The translations under genes and the position numbers were made by a program. Shown here piece after piece: positions 12,537-25,336 of a stretch of 64,000 nt of DNA. This DNA comes from Lineus longissimus (lineage: Eukaryota; Nemertea; Pilidiophora; Heteronemertea; Lineidae). The DNA lies in the NCBI RefSeq assembly GCF_910592395.1, contig NC_088319.1, positions 2,296,001-2,360,000 of the forward strand, read 5' to 3'. Under the pieces are notes generated by a model. The model searched no databases. It was not told where the DNA came from and saw only the letters and a program-made list of their open reading frames with translations. The stretch's first letter is position 1. Each line of letters begins with the position of its first letter.

Positions 12537-13438
12537 CCGGCTGTTATAAAACGCGGATTCCGCGGAAATCCGAGCGTACCTGGTTCCGCTGGCTACCGTC
12601 AGATGTAGTGGTAGTCGTTCACACGCTCTCTCAACTGCTAAAGCTATCAACTTAAAATTTGGTACACATGATCCCCTATGTCATGGTCTCTCTGACACCG
12701 AATTTCGGTCGATCCGGTTCTTGATTTGGCCACCAGGAAGGGGGCCAGAAGTGAAAACCTAAAAATTGTAATATCTATCATAAGAGTGACTCATTTTCGA
12801 TAGAAATTTTATGGTATGTTCTCCTAGCAAGGATACATCACATTTCATACCGACTTTGGTTTGACCTTGTACCAGACATGTAGCATATTTTTTACCATGG
12901 ATGGATCGCCGCCTGAAGATGGCTAAATTAGCCCCACTGCTGCTGCCTATAGTCCCCACCGCATTTTTTAATATTCATTAAATAAAAGACCACCATGCGA
13001 ATGGTTAATTGACAAGGACATTTAAATAAGCCTGGTTATCATTTCATGTCGGATTAAACGTAAACTGAATCACACACTACGCTGGGCGATCTTCGGTCCG
13101 AGTAGCTAGAGTAATGAAAGTAGACCTACCATCGAGAGTTTAAGAATGTTGTAGAAGGGCGCCAATGGCTAATATTCATAAAATACGAGGAAAAGTTTTT
13201 ACTTTAAACTTCATGTATACCGTGCATTTACACTAGCCATCTCTTTAGAACAATGTAGTAAAAAGCATATTAGCACATGATATAATTACAGTTGGCTGGC
13301 ATTGATTATTGTAGCTCTCGGCCTAGCGATAGATCAAAACACAGTTATCATTACATCTGACTACCACTACATCTGACGGTGGCCAGCGGAACCAGGTACG
13401 CCCGAATTTCCGCGGAATCCGCGTTTTATAACAGCCGG
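12537..13438. mobile_element. 902-bp non-autonomous DNA transposon, unit 2
   Basis: Terminal inverted repeats of about 80 bp begin CCGGCTGTTATAAAACG, with the complement at the right end. It is flanked by the 7-bp direct repeat TAGATTT (12530-12536 and 13439-13445). The empty site is intact in units 1, 4, 5 and 6. A 7-8 bp duplication fits hAT-like insertion, but the superfamily is uncertain. No long ORF is present. Confidence 0.85.
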
Positions 13439-13717
13439 TAGATTTCACTAGAAGAAAAATTTTCCCGACTTCTTTACCATGTTGACGGTTCTCCTAGCCT
13501 TTTTCGATTTATCCGACTAAAGTCCGACATTATCAGACATTTCCCTGAAAGGTCGGATTTCGAGAAAATCCGTCAGTGAAATTACTAGGGCTCCCTAAAA
13601 TAGGTCATTAAAGATCAAAGGCGTATGTTGAATGGGGCTATAATGTCGGATAAATCAGGAAAAAGTGAGAGAAACCGGTTAGAAGTCGAAAAGGCTCCTA
13701 CTTCGTGTTTGTACATC

Positions 13718-15546
13718 CTATTCAACTGCTTGATACAATTTGAAATGAGTAAAGGATAGTTTTCTCCTATGTCCGCGTAATTTATTTATACTCGATGGAA
13801 TAGCTGGAAATAGCGCGCCACTGTCAAGCACGAAAAGCACATCTTGGGCCTGTCTGTACCGAATGGAACTAATAACGATAGCGTCTAGTATCTGTTCACA
13901 AAACTGGTATTCCTTTTCATGCCGTATGATAATTGGAAAACAAACCATTCTAAACATTCTAACAGAACTTAGAAATCCATTTTTTTTGAACGACAAACTT
14001 ACAAGAGCTGATAAGTTATCGTGGTAACTCCAAATGGTCCTTGGATATATTTTTCCATAAAAAGTTGACTTCAAGTGGGGATTAAATTTTGAATATAAAA
14101 ATAGACGAAAGGTCAATCTTTGCGAATAGCTATCTGAATATACATGTATACAATAGCCGTTTCTCGTGTAAATAACGATGGGTAACTCTCCCTTATTTAA
14201 ATTCTGTACTGGTATGAGTTTTCCATATCCTTTATGCCATATTATGCGGAACATGCTGACGAAGGGTGGCGTCTCCCCGAACTTCTGGCAACTGATAACT
14301 AAGCCGTCTTTGAAGATGACTGGTTCGGAAACTCCACGTTTGTTTTTATCAGAACATGGGTGATTACGTGGCATGATGAGCTCAGTTTCTTGATGCGACA
14401 GAATATCAAATAGTTTATATACGAATCTCTTTCGGCCGTGCCTTCCTTTCAAGTCCATGAACACCATTTGCATGTAATATAAGCAACTAAAAAACATCAC
14501 AAATGTAACCGACGATGCCGACGTTTTATTGATCAGCTTGAAATATGTATCAATCGCACCTTTAGTAGGTTTGTAAATTAAGATATCTTTAATCACCCAG
14601 AATTTGTCCTGATGAATTTCCTGAACGAAAACGATTGTCTTCGAATTATAATCATATAAACACTTTATGTTTTCATATTTGCCAACATCATAAGAAACGG
14701 GCGGATTGATAGTTATCATACCTTTACGCTTGTACTTTGATAGTTTCTTCCCCTGAAAGGTAACGTGTACTTTGTCTTACAAGTTGACATAATGAAGAAA
14801 TAGTACGTAGGGTACGAAAAGCTTCCCTGTTACAATAAACTTAAGAAACTGCCGAATTAGAGAAACTGCCGAATCTTCTACACAAAAAGTCTACATTCTA
14901 TTATATGTTTTCTGTGTAGCAAATAGGCGATTGGCCTATTCGGGCATCTCAAGATAAAAGGTGTCAGTGAGAAGCCACTTCTCATCACCACGTTATATCA
15001 CACAGGTAGTGACCAATCGAAAGAGGGCTATCATGCTTGATCGGCACAGACAGCACGGCCATGTTTGCATACAGGGTTTGGATTGGTCAAGACCGGTCAC
15101 CTGGCAGGGAGACCTCCATGATTTCTGCTTGAGGAAAGTGTCGAATGCCGACTCTCCTCCAAAAAGCTGCTCTTATAGCGTTGCTGAAGTCTTGAAGTCT
15201 GTAAAAGGGACGGACGCAGTTTCCAAGGTATGTCCGAATGGATACTAAAATTGAAATTAATTAGGAGCCTCACCTTTGATTGAAAAACAGAAAAATTCTG
15301 CCAGTCCAGAATATCCTTTTTTTCCATACATGTTCCCGTTCGATTGCTCAATTGACAAATGCCGCTTGACGTGGAATTGATTAGTTTGCATGAGGTCATC
15401 CACAGGCAAAATAAGGCACATTCACATACAGACCGCATCTGATTATGTCTGATTATAGAAAACTTGGCAATCACTCCGTCTCCGCGAAGTTTCAGAAAAT
15501 ACTTGTAGTCCCCTGACAGCATCTCTATGGATGATCGATGGATCAA
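13718..15546 (-). CDS. PAN-domain tandem gene copy g2
   Basis: PAN exon about 15546-15274 and terminal exon 14752-13718, same splice sites and phases as g1. The terminal exon is 345 codons including the stop and colinear with g1 without indels. By hand I count about 41 base differences to g1 in the 1,002-base frame from the first ATG, of which about 35 change an amino acid. Variable blocks read CQKFGETPPFVSMF and YSDSYSQRLTF. The intron is short (class of g1, g2 and g6). Upstream of the terminal exon this class has an in-frame stop before the acceptor, so the terminal frame needs either splicing or the internal ATG at 14719. Function is not recognised beyond the PAN module. Confidence 0.5.
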
Positions 15547-16324
15547 CTGGCGGGGTATTGCAGGAATCTACTTTCGGCTGAATTGAAAGGAGAAACAACA
15601 AAAGGGCTGGTTGTGTAAACGTTTTCCCGTCGCATGAAATCGCAGCGTTTTTCGGAGGTATGCAGTAAGTTAGGGCCATTGCAATCTCCTAGTCTTGCTA
15701 TGTGATTGGTAATGGTTGCTTAGTGATACTAGCACTGTTTACTAGCGTACATTTGGCCTCTTCCGTTTGGTCACTTCCGGGCAGCAAATGGAGGCTAGTC
15801 CTCGCATTGGGAGATTGAGGCCCGTTTGTGACTAGTTTTGGACACCCAGGACCTGCTCTGTTGCAAGAGCGCGTGAACAATGGTGAATATTTTCGACGTG
15901 ATGCTGTATTCTCTCTTCATGTCAATCGCCCTCTTTTCTGATTGCGGCGAAGGATGAATACACAATCACACTCGCGTGATTTCAGAGATATCAGACTTCA
16001 CCCGAGTGTCGTTTGCGTATGGAATTGATATCCGTAATTTGTCAGAGAAATCGAAATTGACCTAATTGCGAAAATGCTCATGACATCATCAATACGGGTT
16101 AAGTCTTGATTCTTTTCTTCTTCGATGTCGTGTAAACGTGGGTCATTTTTCAGATGTTGTTCCGATGTCGATGCGATGCTCACTGGTGTCCCTTTTTTCA
16201 TGCTGTGTGAAAACGGCACCAATATGTCATTATTACACCCACGGATGGAGTGCTATACATCCGTGTTACACCTAGATAATCCAACAATACCCAGCTTAGT
16301 TTAAGGAATTGATACCGAACTTGA

Positions 16325-16453
16325 GGTATCGGTTGTTTCACCAAAACCGCGAGAGTGGAGGTAAAATTAAACGAAGTCCGAGACAGTACAGAGCCGAGGT
16401 TTTGGCCAACATTTCAGCTCAATCCGAGCGGTTTTGGTGAGACAATCAATACC
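16325..16453. repeat. 129-bp foldback segment, unit 3
   Basis: Ends of about 26 bp (TTTCACCAAAACCGC and GCGGTTTTGGTGAGAC) are inverted with about four mismatches around a 75-bp centre. Related copies lie at 34474-34602 (unit 5), 45348-45476 (unit 6) and 50362-50490 (unit 7). Units 1, 2 and 4 lack it. Confidence 0.65.
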
Positions 16454-16651
16454 GACAGTGAGTTGTCAATTTCTATTTTAAAATATCCCAAATTAAAAAA
16501 CAAAAACATTTGGTTTTAAAATCTTTTAGACAGCTTTCACATTTTGCACCTACATAAATTTTGCATTTCCTGAATCCAGGTAGTTTAGAATTTTGAACTT
16601 TTGACCTGCGTAGAATCTGAAGTCGTCGTTGCAGTTGTAGATCTGATTAAA

Positions 16652-17089
16652 GCCTGCAGCACACTAGCCGCCAACTTCGGCGTTCACAGGCAATTTTGCC
16701 GCAATAGTCCTGAACGCCTGAAAAATTCCTAGTCTGCTACGAACGGCGTCGGCAAACGCGACTTGACGCCACTTGCCGCAACTAAACGCCAAATATCTAA
16801 CATGTTTGATTTTTTATGCGTGTCGCAGCGCTTGAACGCAAGAAGAAGCCAGGTGTGCTACGGATGGCCCCCTGACTTGGCGTCGGCGGCGAGGCTACGG
16901 CCAATCAGCTTGCGTCTTGATGTCACACGATTTCAAAATGGCAGCCTAAAGTGGCGGAAAAGACGCTACTGAACGCCAATTCTGGGCAGGTGTGGTCTGA
17001 CCGGGATCCACTGGCCGCCAACTTTGGCGTCGAGAGGCGTCAGCCGAACGCTTCTTGTCGCCAAAGTTGGCGGCTAGTGTGCTGCAGGC
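16652..17089. mobile_element. 438-bp TIR element, unit 3
   Basis: Same element and site, exact length kept, TTAAA flanks intact. Confidence 0.85.
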
Positions 17090-18282
17090 TTAAAATTGAA
17101 GGATTTTCATAATCCACGCGCCGATGATTCAACGATGTCCACCATCGTTCTCTAAATCCGATTTCGACATGCACACGCAACGACGTTGTTTTCAAGGCTC
17201 TTCAACCGATTAACCCAACAGCGTTAACGACTGACACCAGCGTAGCCCAACTACGCGATATCTCCCATTTAGGCCTACCGGTACTATACATAGTAGCATA
17301 AAGAATTAACATCAACGTTCTACTGACACCGATTAGGCGACTGCGCTGAATGAAATTTACTGAAATGATATAAATTTCTTTAACACCGATTGAGCGACTG
17401 GGTCCTTGGCGTGCGCAGTGTGTGTGGATAAATCCTGCAGAGAGCACTCAGTGTAACGAAGACGATCAGAAACTGTTTTTGGTGTACCAAAACACGGAAG
17501 TCCCACTGCTTTGCATCGTCGACTCTGCCAAGCCGTATCTTTGGAGCCTTGCATTCATCGATATCGAGTGACAGTGATATGAATTCAACACTAATTTTCA
17601 AAAGCAACATTCGCATTCACCTATCAAAATAATTTGAAATCCAATTGTTATTGTAAGCTGTTGTGTAACGTTTTTTGGACGTACTCGATAGTCGATCAAT
17701 GGAAATCAATGACTTAAAATCAGTTTAATCCATAGGCCTTATCTATAATCATACACCATACATATATACAGGACCCAACTTAATTTTTGGGTAAGAGATT
17801 TGCAAATCAAGAATATAATTTTTTTCAAAATGCACCTTGAAACGTTTGAAGAGTAGATGAAAAAATAGCCTGACGATTTTATCAAAGTTCGTCGATAAAT
17901 AGACAGCACAGAGCAGAAAAAGTCAAAAATCAATGCACTGCGTCAATGTACACGAATGAATACAAACAAATTATTTTGTAACCATGGCAACTTAAATATA
18001 AAAATCCTCTTGGGTCCCAAAATTTGGTTCAAGAAAAACCAAACTTTAAAGAAATCGGCCCAGTACAGTAGTTTAAGCACAGCGGTCTAAAAGCACAGTG
18101 ACATTTACTTCTGAATCCGACTATATGAAAATCCCGATAAAAATTCTCCACAAGATTATTGAAAGATTTTTAATTAAGATCTGAACTAAGAAAATTACAA
18201 GATTTGACAAGTTTCTTACGAAAATACTATGTGTGCACGTACAAGAAGCAATCTTGTGGGACACTGTTGAAAAACATAGGCC

Positions 18283-18449
18283 GGTGTAAAAGTAAAAAGT
18301 GTCCCCCCTAGAAAAAGTGTCCGGGCCTATTGTGTTCTGACAGATTATGGCATATGGTTCTATAGAGGCAATGACCGTCAATAGCTCAGCGGATAATAGA
18401 ATCCTTTGTTCCCGGACATTTTATCCTAGGCATTTTAAACTTCTACACC
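18283..18449 (+). mobile_element. Short TIR element (GGTGTA family), unit 3
   Basis: 167-bp copy at the same site as in unit 2, with small deletions. Shared position shows descent from one insertion before units 2 and 3 separated. Confidence 0.8.
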
Positions 18450-19104
18450 TGGTCTATTAAGCAAGCCGCTCGCCGAACAGGCATCTTTTTTTGTCCTGTT
18501 TGGAGAGCCGCTTGCCAAACAGCACTAAAAAGCCACCCTGTTTGGCCAGCCGGGCTTGCCAAACAGGTAAAAAATCTACCCTGTTTGGCGAGCTGGAGAC
18601 TTTACTTTAATATTAATGAGTTCGGCTCTCTATTCAGGACAAGAAAAAGTCGCTGCTTGTCAAGTAGTCACTTCCAAAAACATAACGCCATGCAGTTAAG
18701 ACAGACAAATCAAGAGAACACTTCTTGATTTTGTACACAGATAAGGTGGTATTATAGCAGTCCAAATAAAAATTATGGTAACAGCCAAGTAGCTAAAGAT
18801 AAAATACTCGGATATGTTATTAATCTAATGTTCTTTGAAAAGCCTAAATAGTGACCGCCTTGAGAAATTTCGGAAATGATCTCCGAAATAATCGGGTCGG
18901 ACAGCATGGACAAACTTCTGGAATCAGTACAGATTTAGAAAGCATCAACCAAACATGAATAGTGACTTCGGGTTTGACCTCTCCTGCATACCAAACTTAA
19001 TATCCACTCTATGACTAAATAAACTAAATGTTGGCACTCAATATGTGCTTTAATGTGGGACAGGCTGGGTCGTTTATTCATTTGACAACGAACTGTGAAA
19101 GCAG

Positions 19105-19715
19105 CAAGGATACATCACATTTCATACCGACTTTGGTTTGACCTTGTACCAGACATGTAGCATATTTTTTACCATGGATGAATCGCCGCCTGAAGATGGC
19201 TAAATTAGCCCCACTGCTGCTGCCTATAGTCCCCACCGCATTTTTGAATATTCATTAAATAAAATACCACCATGCGAATGGTTAATTGACAAGGACATTT
19301 AAATAAGCCTGGTTATCATTTCATGTCGGATTAAACGTAAACTGAATCACACACTACGCTGGGCGATCTTCGGTCCGAGTAGCTAGAGTAATGAAAGTAG
19401 ACCTACCATCGAGAGTTTAAGAATGTTGTAGAAGGGCGCCAATGGCTAATATTCATAAAATACGAGGAAAAGTTTATACTTTAAACTTCATGTATACCGT
19501 GCATTTACACTGGCCATCTCTTTAGAACAATGTAGTAAAAAGCATATTAGCACATGATATAATTACAGTTGGCTGGCATTGATTATTGTAGCTCTCGGCC
19601 TAGCGATAGATCAAAACACAGTTATCATTACATCTGACTACCACTACATCTGACGGTGGCCAGCGGAACCAGGTATGCCCGGATTTCCGCGGAATCCGCG
19701 TTTTATAACAGCCGG
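19105..19715. mobile_element. 902-bp DNA transposon, left-truncated, unit 3
   Basis: Right two thirds of the same element as at 12537. It starts abruptly at GCAAGGATACATCAC where a deletion joins it to host sequence GTGAAAGCAG. The right terminal repeat and the TAGATTT flank are kept. Without its left end it cannot move. Confidence 0.82.
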
Positions 19716-19995
19716 TAGATTTCACTAGAAGAAAAATTTTCCCGACTTCTTTACCATGTTGACGGTTCTCCTAGCCTTTTTCGATTTATCCGACTAAAGT
19801 CCGACATTATCAGACATTTCCCTGAAAGGTCGGATTTCGAGAAAATCCGTCTGTGAAATTACTAGGGCTCCCTAAAATAGGTCATTAATGATCAAAGGCG
19901 TATGTTGAATGGGGCTATAATGTCGGATAAATCAGGAAAAAGTGAGAGAAACCGGTCAGAAGTCGGAAAAGACTCCTTCTTTGTGTCTGTACATC

Positions 19996-21891
19996 CTATT
20001 CAACTGCTTGATACAATTTGAAATGAGTAAAGGATAGTTTTCTCCTATGTCCGCGTAATTTATTTATACTCGATGGAATAGCTGGAAATAGCGCGCCACT
20101 GTCAAGCACGAAAAGCACATCTTTGGCCTGTCTGTACCGAATGGAACTAATAACGATAGCGTCTAGTATATGTTCACAAAACTTGTATTCCTTTTCATGC
20201 CGTATGATAATTGGAAAACAAACCATTCTAAACATTCTAACAGAGCTTAGAAATCCATTTTTTTTGAACGACAAACTTACAAGAGCTGATAAGTTATCGT
20301 GGTAACTCCAAATGGTCCTTGGATATATTTTTCGATAAAAAGTTGACTTCAAGTGGGGATTAAATTTTGAATATAAAAATAGACGAAAGGTCAATCTTTG
20401 CGAATAGCTATCTGAATATACATTTATACAATAGCCGTTTCTCGTGTAAATAACGATGGGTAACTCTCCCTTATTTAAATTCTGTACTGGTATGAGTTTT
20501 CCATATCCTTTATGCCATATTATGCGGAATATGCTGACGAAAAGTGGCGTCTCCCCGATCTTCCTGCAACTGATAACTAAGCCGTCTTTAAAGATGACTG
20601 GTTTGGAAACTTTACGTTTGTTTTTATCAGAACATGGGTGATTACGTGGCATGATGAGCTCAGTTTCTTGATGCGACAGAATATCAAATAGTTTATAATA
20701 TACTAATCTCTTTCGGCCGCGCCTTCCTTTCAGGTCCATGAACACCATTTGCATGTAATATAAGCAACTAAAAAACATCACAAATATTACCGACGATGCC
20801 GACGTTTTATTGACCAGCTTGAAATATGTATCAATCGCACCTTTAGTAGGTTTGTAAATTAAGATATCTTTAATCACCCAGAATTTGTCCTGATGAATTT
20901 CCTGAACGAAAACGATTGTCTTCGAATTATAATCATATAAACACTTTATGTTTTCATATTTGCCAACATCATAAGAAACGGGCGGCTTGATAGTTATCAT
21001 ACCTTTACGCTTGTACTTTGATAGTTTCTTCCCCTGAAAGGTAATGTGTACTTTGTCTCGCACATTTGACATGTTTAAGAAATAGTGCGTAGGTAACTAA
21101 ATGCTTTCCTGTTGCAATAGTGGGATATGAACGCACGCATCAGAGTTTAACTGGATTCAACACTAGGAAACTTCCGAATCTGACCGAGAAAGCTTTGATC
21201 TGGTTCTGTATTAACTGAATCTTACCCACAAAAAAGTCTACATTCTATTATATGTTCTCCGCGTAGCTAATAAGCGATTGGCCTATTCGGGCATCTCAAG
21301 ATTAAAGGTATAAGTGAGAAGCCACTTCTCATCATCACGTTATATATCACACAGGTAGTGACCAATCGGAAGAGGGCTATCATGCTTGATCGGCACAGAC
21401 AGCACGGCCATGTTCGCATACAGGGTTTTGATTGGTCAAGACCGGTCACCTGGCAGAGAGACCTCCATGATTTCTGCTTGAGGAAAGTGTCGAATAATGC
21501 CGACTCTCCTCCAAAAAGCTGCTCTTATAGCGTTGCTGAAGTCTTGAAGTCTGAAAAGGGACGGACGCAGTTTCCAAGGTATGTCCGAATGGATACTAAA
21601 ACTAAAATCAATTAGGAGCCTCACCTTTGATTGAAAAATAGAATAATTCTGCCAGTCTAGAATATCCTTCTCTTCCATACATGTTCCCGTTCCAATGCTC
21701 AATTGACATATACCGCTTGACGTGGAATTGATTAGTTTGCATGAGGTCATCCACAGGCAAAGGAAGGCACATTCACATACAGACCGCATCTGGTTATGTC
21801 TGATTATAGTAAACTTGGATATCACTCCGCGAAGTTTCAGAAAATACTTGTAGTCCCCTGACAGCATCTCTATGGATGATCGATGGATCAA
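19996..21891 (-). CDS. PAN-domain tandem gene copy g3
   Basis: PAN exon about 21891-21625 and terminal exon 21033-19996. The PAN exon has a 6-nt in-frame deletion (RGVISKF instead of RGDGVIAKF). The terminal exon has a 3-nt insertion (RLVYYKLF), so length changes keep the frame. This copy belongs to the long-intron class, in which the terminal frame is also open upstream to an ATG at 21072 (MSNVRDK). A Harbinger transposon is inserted at 22036/22037, 12 bp before the upstream ATG at 22022-22024, and may disturb its 5' region. Variable blocks read CRKIGETPLFVSIF and YSDSYSQRLTF. Confidence 0.5.
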
Positions 21892-22346
21892 CTGGCGGAG
21901 TATTGCAGGAATCTACTTTCGGCTGAATTGAAAGGAGAAACAACAAAAGGGCTGGTTGTATAAACGTTTTCCCGTCGCATGAAATCGCAGCGTTTTTCGA
22001 AGGTATACAGTAAGTTAGGGCCATTGCAATCTCCTAGGCTGGTATTTTAGAATGTTCCTTTATTTTGGCCAAAGGTTAACTTTTGCTAAGGTCTCCTTTC
22101 GGAAGGTGTCCCTTCAATAAGGTACACATTTTGGTTTTCGTTTTTAGAACCGACTTTATGCAATTCCTTTGTAAAGGTACACCTTTAATGAAAGGTCCAC
22201 TTTTTGATGACATTTTGTAAGTGTTCCTTACGAAAGGCGTAACTTTAACCGATTATCTCATCAGTGCACAATGGGAATGATGCAACAGATGTTTGCCAAG
22301 CAGTGTTCTGTCGTCTGCTAGTGGCACTAGGCCCAGTAGTAGTAAA

Positions 22347-23383
22347 ATGGCGATGGAGTCAACACAGGGAAAAGGCGCATCAGTGAAAAAGACACGCAGA
22401 ATATTTTCGGAGCTAGAGAAGAATTTGGTAGCAACGATACTGGTCAAGGAGAAGTCCATCCTGGATGTCAAACAAAATACATCGAAGGCGAAAAGGGCAA
22501 AGTCCCAAGCGTGGGACCGCATCGCCGCAGCTTTTAACTCGCAGAAGGGGATACAGCCTGCTGATGTTAAAACCCTCAAAAAGGTCTGGGATAATCTGAA
22601 GACGAAGGCTAAGAAGGATGTGAGCATGGAAAAGAAAGATCGAAGGCAGACAGCTGGCGGCACTATCGATCCAGACGCAACAGCAGATGACACGTCCCAC
22701 ATGGTGGCCTCACTCTGCAGCGATGTGCTGGATCCACTGGACAATGATTTTGATGATGACGTTGGTCACCATAAACAAGGTACGTTACACGTTCAGTATC
22801 AGATACATGTATCTTTATTTTTGCAATCTATTACAGCTCTCTACTAACATTTCTCCAAATGTGGTACGTTTCATCACTACTTGATCGAGAATGTTTAAAT
22901 TGATACACCTTGTTAAACATTTCAGATGCAAATGTCTTATTGATGGAGCCTTCAACATCCGAAGGAAATGCCAATGTAGAAGAACTGGAGTATTCACCAT
23001 TAAGTGTCGTAATTGACAGCCCCACCCCATCCTTGACAACACCTCAACCTAAGCCGGCAGCCTCAGAGCCAAAGAAAGGAGGGAAAACCACATCAAAACG
23101 TCCAAACACATCTGAATCGATGCCTTCATCAGAACATTCCAGCACTAGTATGTCAGCTGATGACAGGGCACTCATGATGCAACAAACGGAACATGACATG
23201 CACATTAAACATCTGAGGCAGAATATGGCATTTGAAGAGGATGAACACGAGGAACGTATGAAACTGTTGAAAATGCAACAGGACTTTGTCCAAAAGTTAC
23301 AGGACAGAATTAATTCTCCTGCTTCCAGTGGTTCAAATGAATCCAGTTATTCTTTGTACCAAATGTACTCTCAGATGAATTAA
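22347..23383 (+). CDS. Harbinger Myb/SANT-like DNA-binding protein, copy 1
   Basis: Two exons, 22347-22779 and 22926-23383, phase 1 junction (CAAG|GTACGT to TTTCAG|ATGC), giving 296 residues. The start at 22347 (AAAATGGCG) is the first ATG in frame. An N-terminal Myb-like trihelix region shows FSELEKNLVATILVKEK, AWDRIAAAFN and TLKKVWDNLKTKAKKD, resembling the NAIF1 / Myb_DNA-bind_5 type found in Harbinger elements. A Ser/Pro-rich linker and a charged helical C-terminus (about the last 70 residues, many E, K, M, Q) follow. In this superfamily the partner carries the transposase to the nucleus and helps it bind DNA. Here the partner transposase is broken while this gene is intact. Confidence 0.85.
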
Positions 23384-23448
23384 CCACTGGTAAATGTCAT
23401 CTGAACAGCGAGGTGTACTGTCAGTGAACCACTGATAAAATCTGATAA

Positions 23449-24491
23449 CTACAGAAAATATTGTTGTACAATTGTCTGTCTCACTGCATTACCAAGTGCA
23501 TCGTCATTTAGCTGAAGCTCATCCTCATCATCGTCATCTTCGTCACGCTCAAAGTCAGGATCCCCTATGTCCCTGGCAAAATTGTGCAGGACAGCGGTTG
23601 CAACTATTATCTTCATTGCTGTGGAGATTTTGCAGCGTATCCCGAATTTCAAACAAGGGAACCGCTTCTTCCAGATTCCAAATGTACGTTCAACCGTTGA
23701 ACGGGTTCTAACATGTGCCTGATGGTAGCGTATTTCTGCTTGACCAACTGGGTTGCGGAAAGGTGACATCAAAAATGGTCGACACGGGTATCCCTAATAA
23801 CCGAGCAGTAAACCTGATAGTTCGTTATTTTCAAATCTGTTGAAAATCAAGCTGTTGTCGAAGACGCGCGAGTCGTGGGTGGAACCTGGCCATCTGGCAA
23901 CAACATTTATGAAACGGAGGTCGGTATCACAAATGCCTTGCACGTTTAATGACATGAAGCTCTTTCTGCAACGATATATTTCCTTATTCTCCACAGGCGG
24001 GGGTTGAATTTGTACGTGGACACCATCTACACAGCTGATTACGTACGGAAATTCAGCAATATCTTTGAATTTGCGCTGCATGGCTCTTGCAGCCTCCTGT
24101 TCTGAAATCCTAATGAACTGTTGTCGTTTCCTTGCGATGGCGTTTGAAACTTTCACAACAATTATTGAAAGTGAAGGTTGGGAAATATCGGTAAATCCCC
24201 AGCAACAATTTGAAAATTTCCTGTGGCATAAAATCGCAGCGCTGCTTTCACCTGAATTTCCGGTGGGATTGGGTTTCCACGATTGTCAATTGGCTCGGGT
24301 AAATTGTCGCGAAACATATCGAGAATTTGCCTGAATCCTTCCCTGGCAAAACGGTAACGTTTTCGGAATTGTTCATCATTCCTTCGTACATCTGGATCCA
24401 CATAAATAGTGTGACGAATCCTTGGAATTCGTGGGCGAGCAGCAATCTGCAGCCTCTCTATATTCTGGACCCTCCGTATGTAGTCTCCCAT
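23449..24491 (-). pseudogene. Harbinger DDE transposase (HARBI1-like), copy 1, broken
   Basis: Starts at ATG 24491 (MGDYIRRVQNIERL). HARBI1-like landmarks in order: RFYATGNFQIVAGD, VSNAIARKRQQF, VISCVDGVHVQIQPP (first catalytic Asp), RWPGSTHDSRVF, then LLLGY and GYPCRPFLMSPF, and RSTVERTFGIWKKRFP (catalytic Glu). The frame changes just after VAGD (about 24195), consistent with a single-base loss. A TAG stop sits between LLLGY and GYP at about 23791-23793. The residue before that stop is Tyr where the family and copy 2 have the second catalytic Asp. This copy cannot encode an active enzyme. An acidic tail with DDDDEDE closes the protein. Confidence 0.88.
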
Positions 24492-25336
24492 GCTGGTAGT
24501 TTGAACGTCGCGAGCAAAATGACAGAGCTGGTAGTCTACACCAAGCTAAAGGGAGACTCAAAGGTTGGTCTCGACCAACCTTAGGAATAGAGGAATTCCT
24601 TAGCCAAAATAAAGGTCAACTTTTAGATAAGGAACATTTTAAAAACCATGCGTACCTTACGAAAGGGAGAGAGAAAAGGTCAACTTTTTGATGCAAAGAA
24701 AGGTTCATTCTAAAATCGCGAAAGGGTGACTTTACATGAGAACAATAGGCTAAAGGTGTACCTTTAGACTAAAGGAACATTCTAAAATACCAGCCTTAGC
24801 CTTGCTATGGGATTAGTAATGGTTGCTTAGTGATACTAGCACTGTTTACTAGCGTACATTTGGCCTCTTCCGGTTGGTCACTTCCGGGCAGCAAATGGAG
24901 GCTAGTCCTCGCATTGGGAGATTGAGGCCCGTTTGTGACTAGTTTTGGACACCCAGGACCTGCTCTGTTGCAAGAGCACGTGAACAATGGTGAATATTTT
25001 CGACGTGATGCTGTATTCTCTCTTCATGTCAATCGCCCTCTTTTCTGATTGCAGCGAAGGATGAATACACAAGGTAGTATAAAGCTTGGAATCAGTGAAA
25101 CCTTGAAACCAGTGATAAACCTTGGAATCAGTCCTAAAAATGCATAAAAACAATGAAATAATGCCATTGGAACCTAAGGTGGTTACGAATCAATATTTGG
25201 AGATTATTTTTACATGATCAGATCGGAATTTGACGGTATTTTAGAAGTCAGTCGCATATCCGATTCAACAATCTATATTTTAGAACAACCCAGTCATACC
25301 TCGCCTCCAGTGTACATTACTGATCTACCAAATATG

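Larger units (their letters stand above)
7645..14692. repeat. Tandem array unit 2
   Basis: Second unit, 7,048 bp. Compared with unit 1 it lacks the stretch matching about 1341-3306. It carries three private or near-private insertions: a 188-bp element in the g1 intron, a 172-bp element at 11187 and a complete 902-bp element at 12537. Confidence 0.93.
14693..20973. repeat. Tandem array unit 3
   Basis: Shortest full unit, 6,281 bp. It has the same 2-kb upstream deletion as unit 2 and the same 170-bp insertion. A further deletion near 19104 removes the CRE/TATA region and the left part of the 902-bp element. Sharing of two insertions shows that units 2 and 3 are sister copies. Confidence 0.93.
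22037..24795. mobile_element. PIF/Harbinger DNA transposon, copy 1
   Basis: 2,759-bp element with terminal inverted repeats GGCTGGTATTTTAGAATG and complement at the far end. It is flanked by CTA on the left and TTA on the right, fitting the 3-bp TWA-like target duplication of this superfamily with one mismatch. It holds the two hallmark genes convergently: a Myb-like DNA-binding protein on plus and a DDE transposase on minus. The same site without an element is seen in units 1, 2, 3, 5 and 7. Confidence 0.92.

Noticed and set aside
22253-22744. 163-codon minus frame antisense to the Myb-like gene
   Set aside because: Lies exactly opposite a coherent spliced gene and has no recognisable domain.
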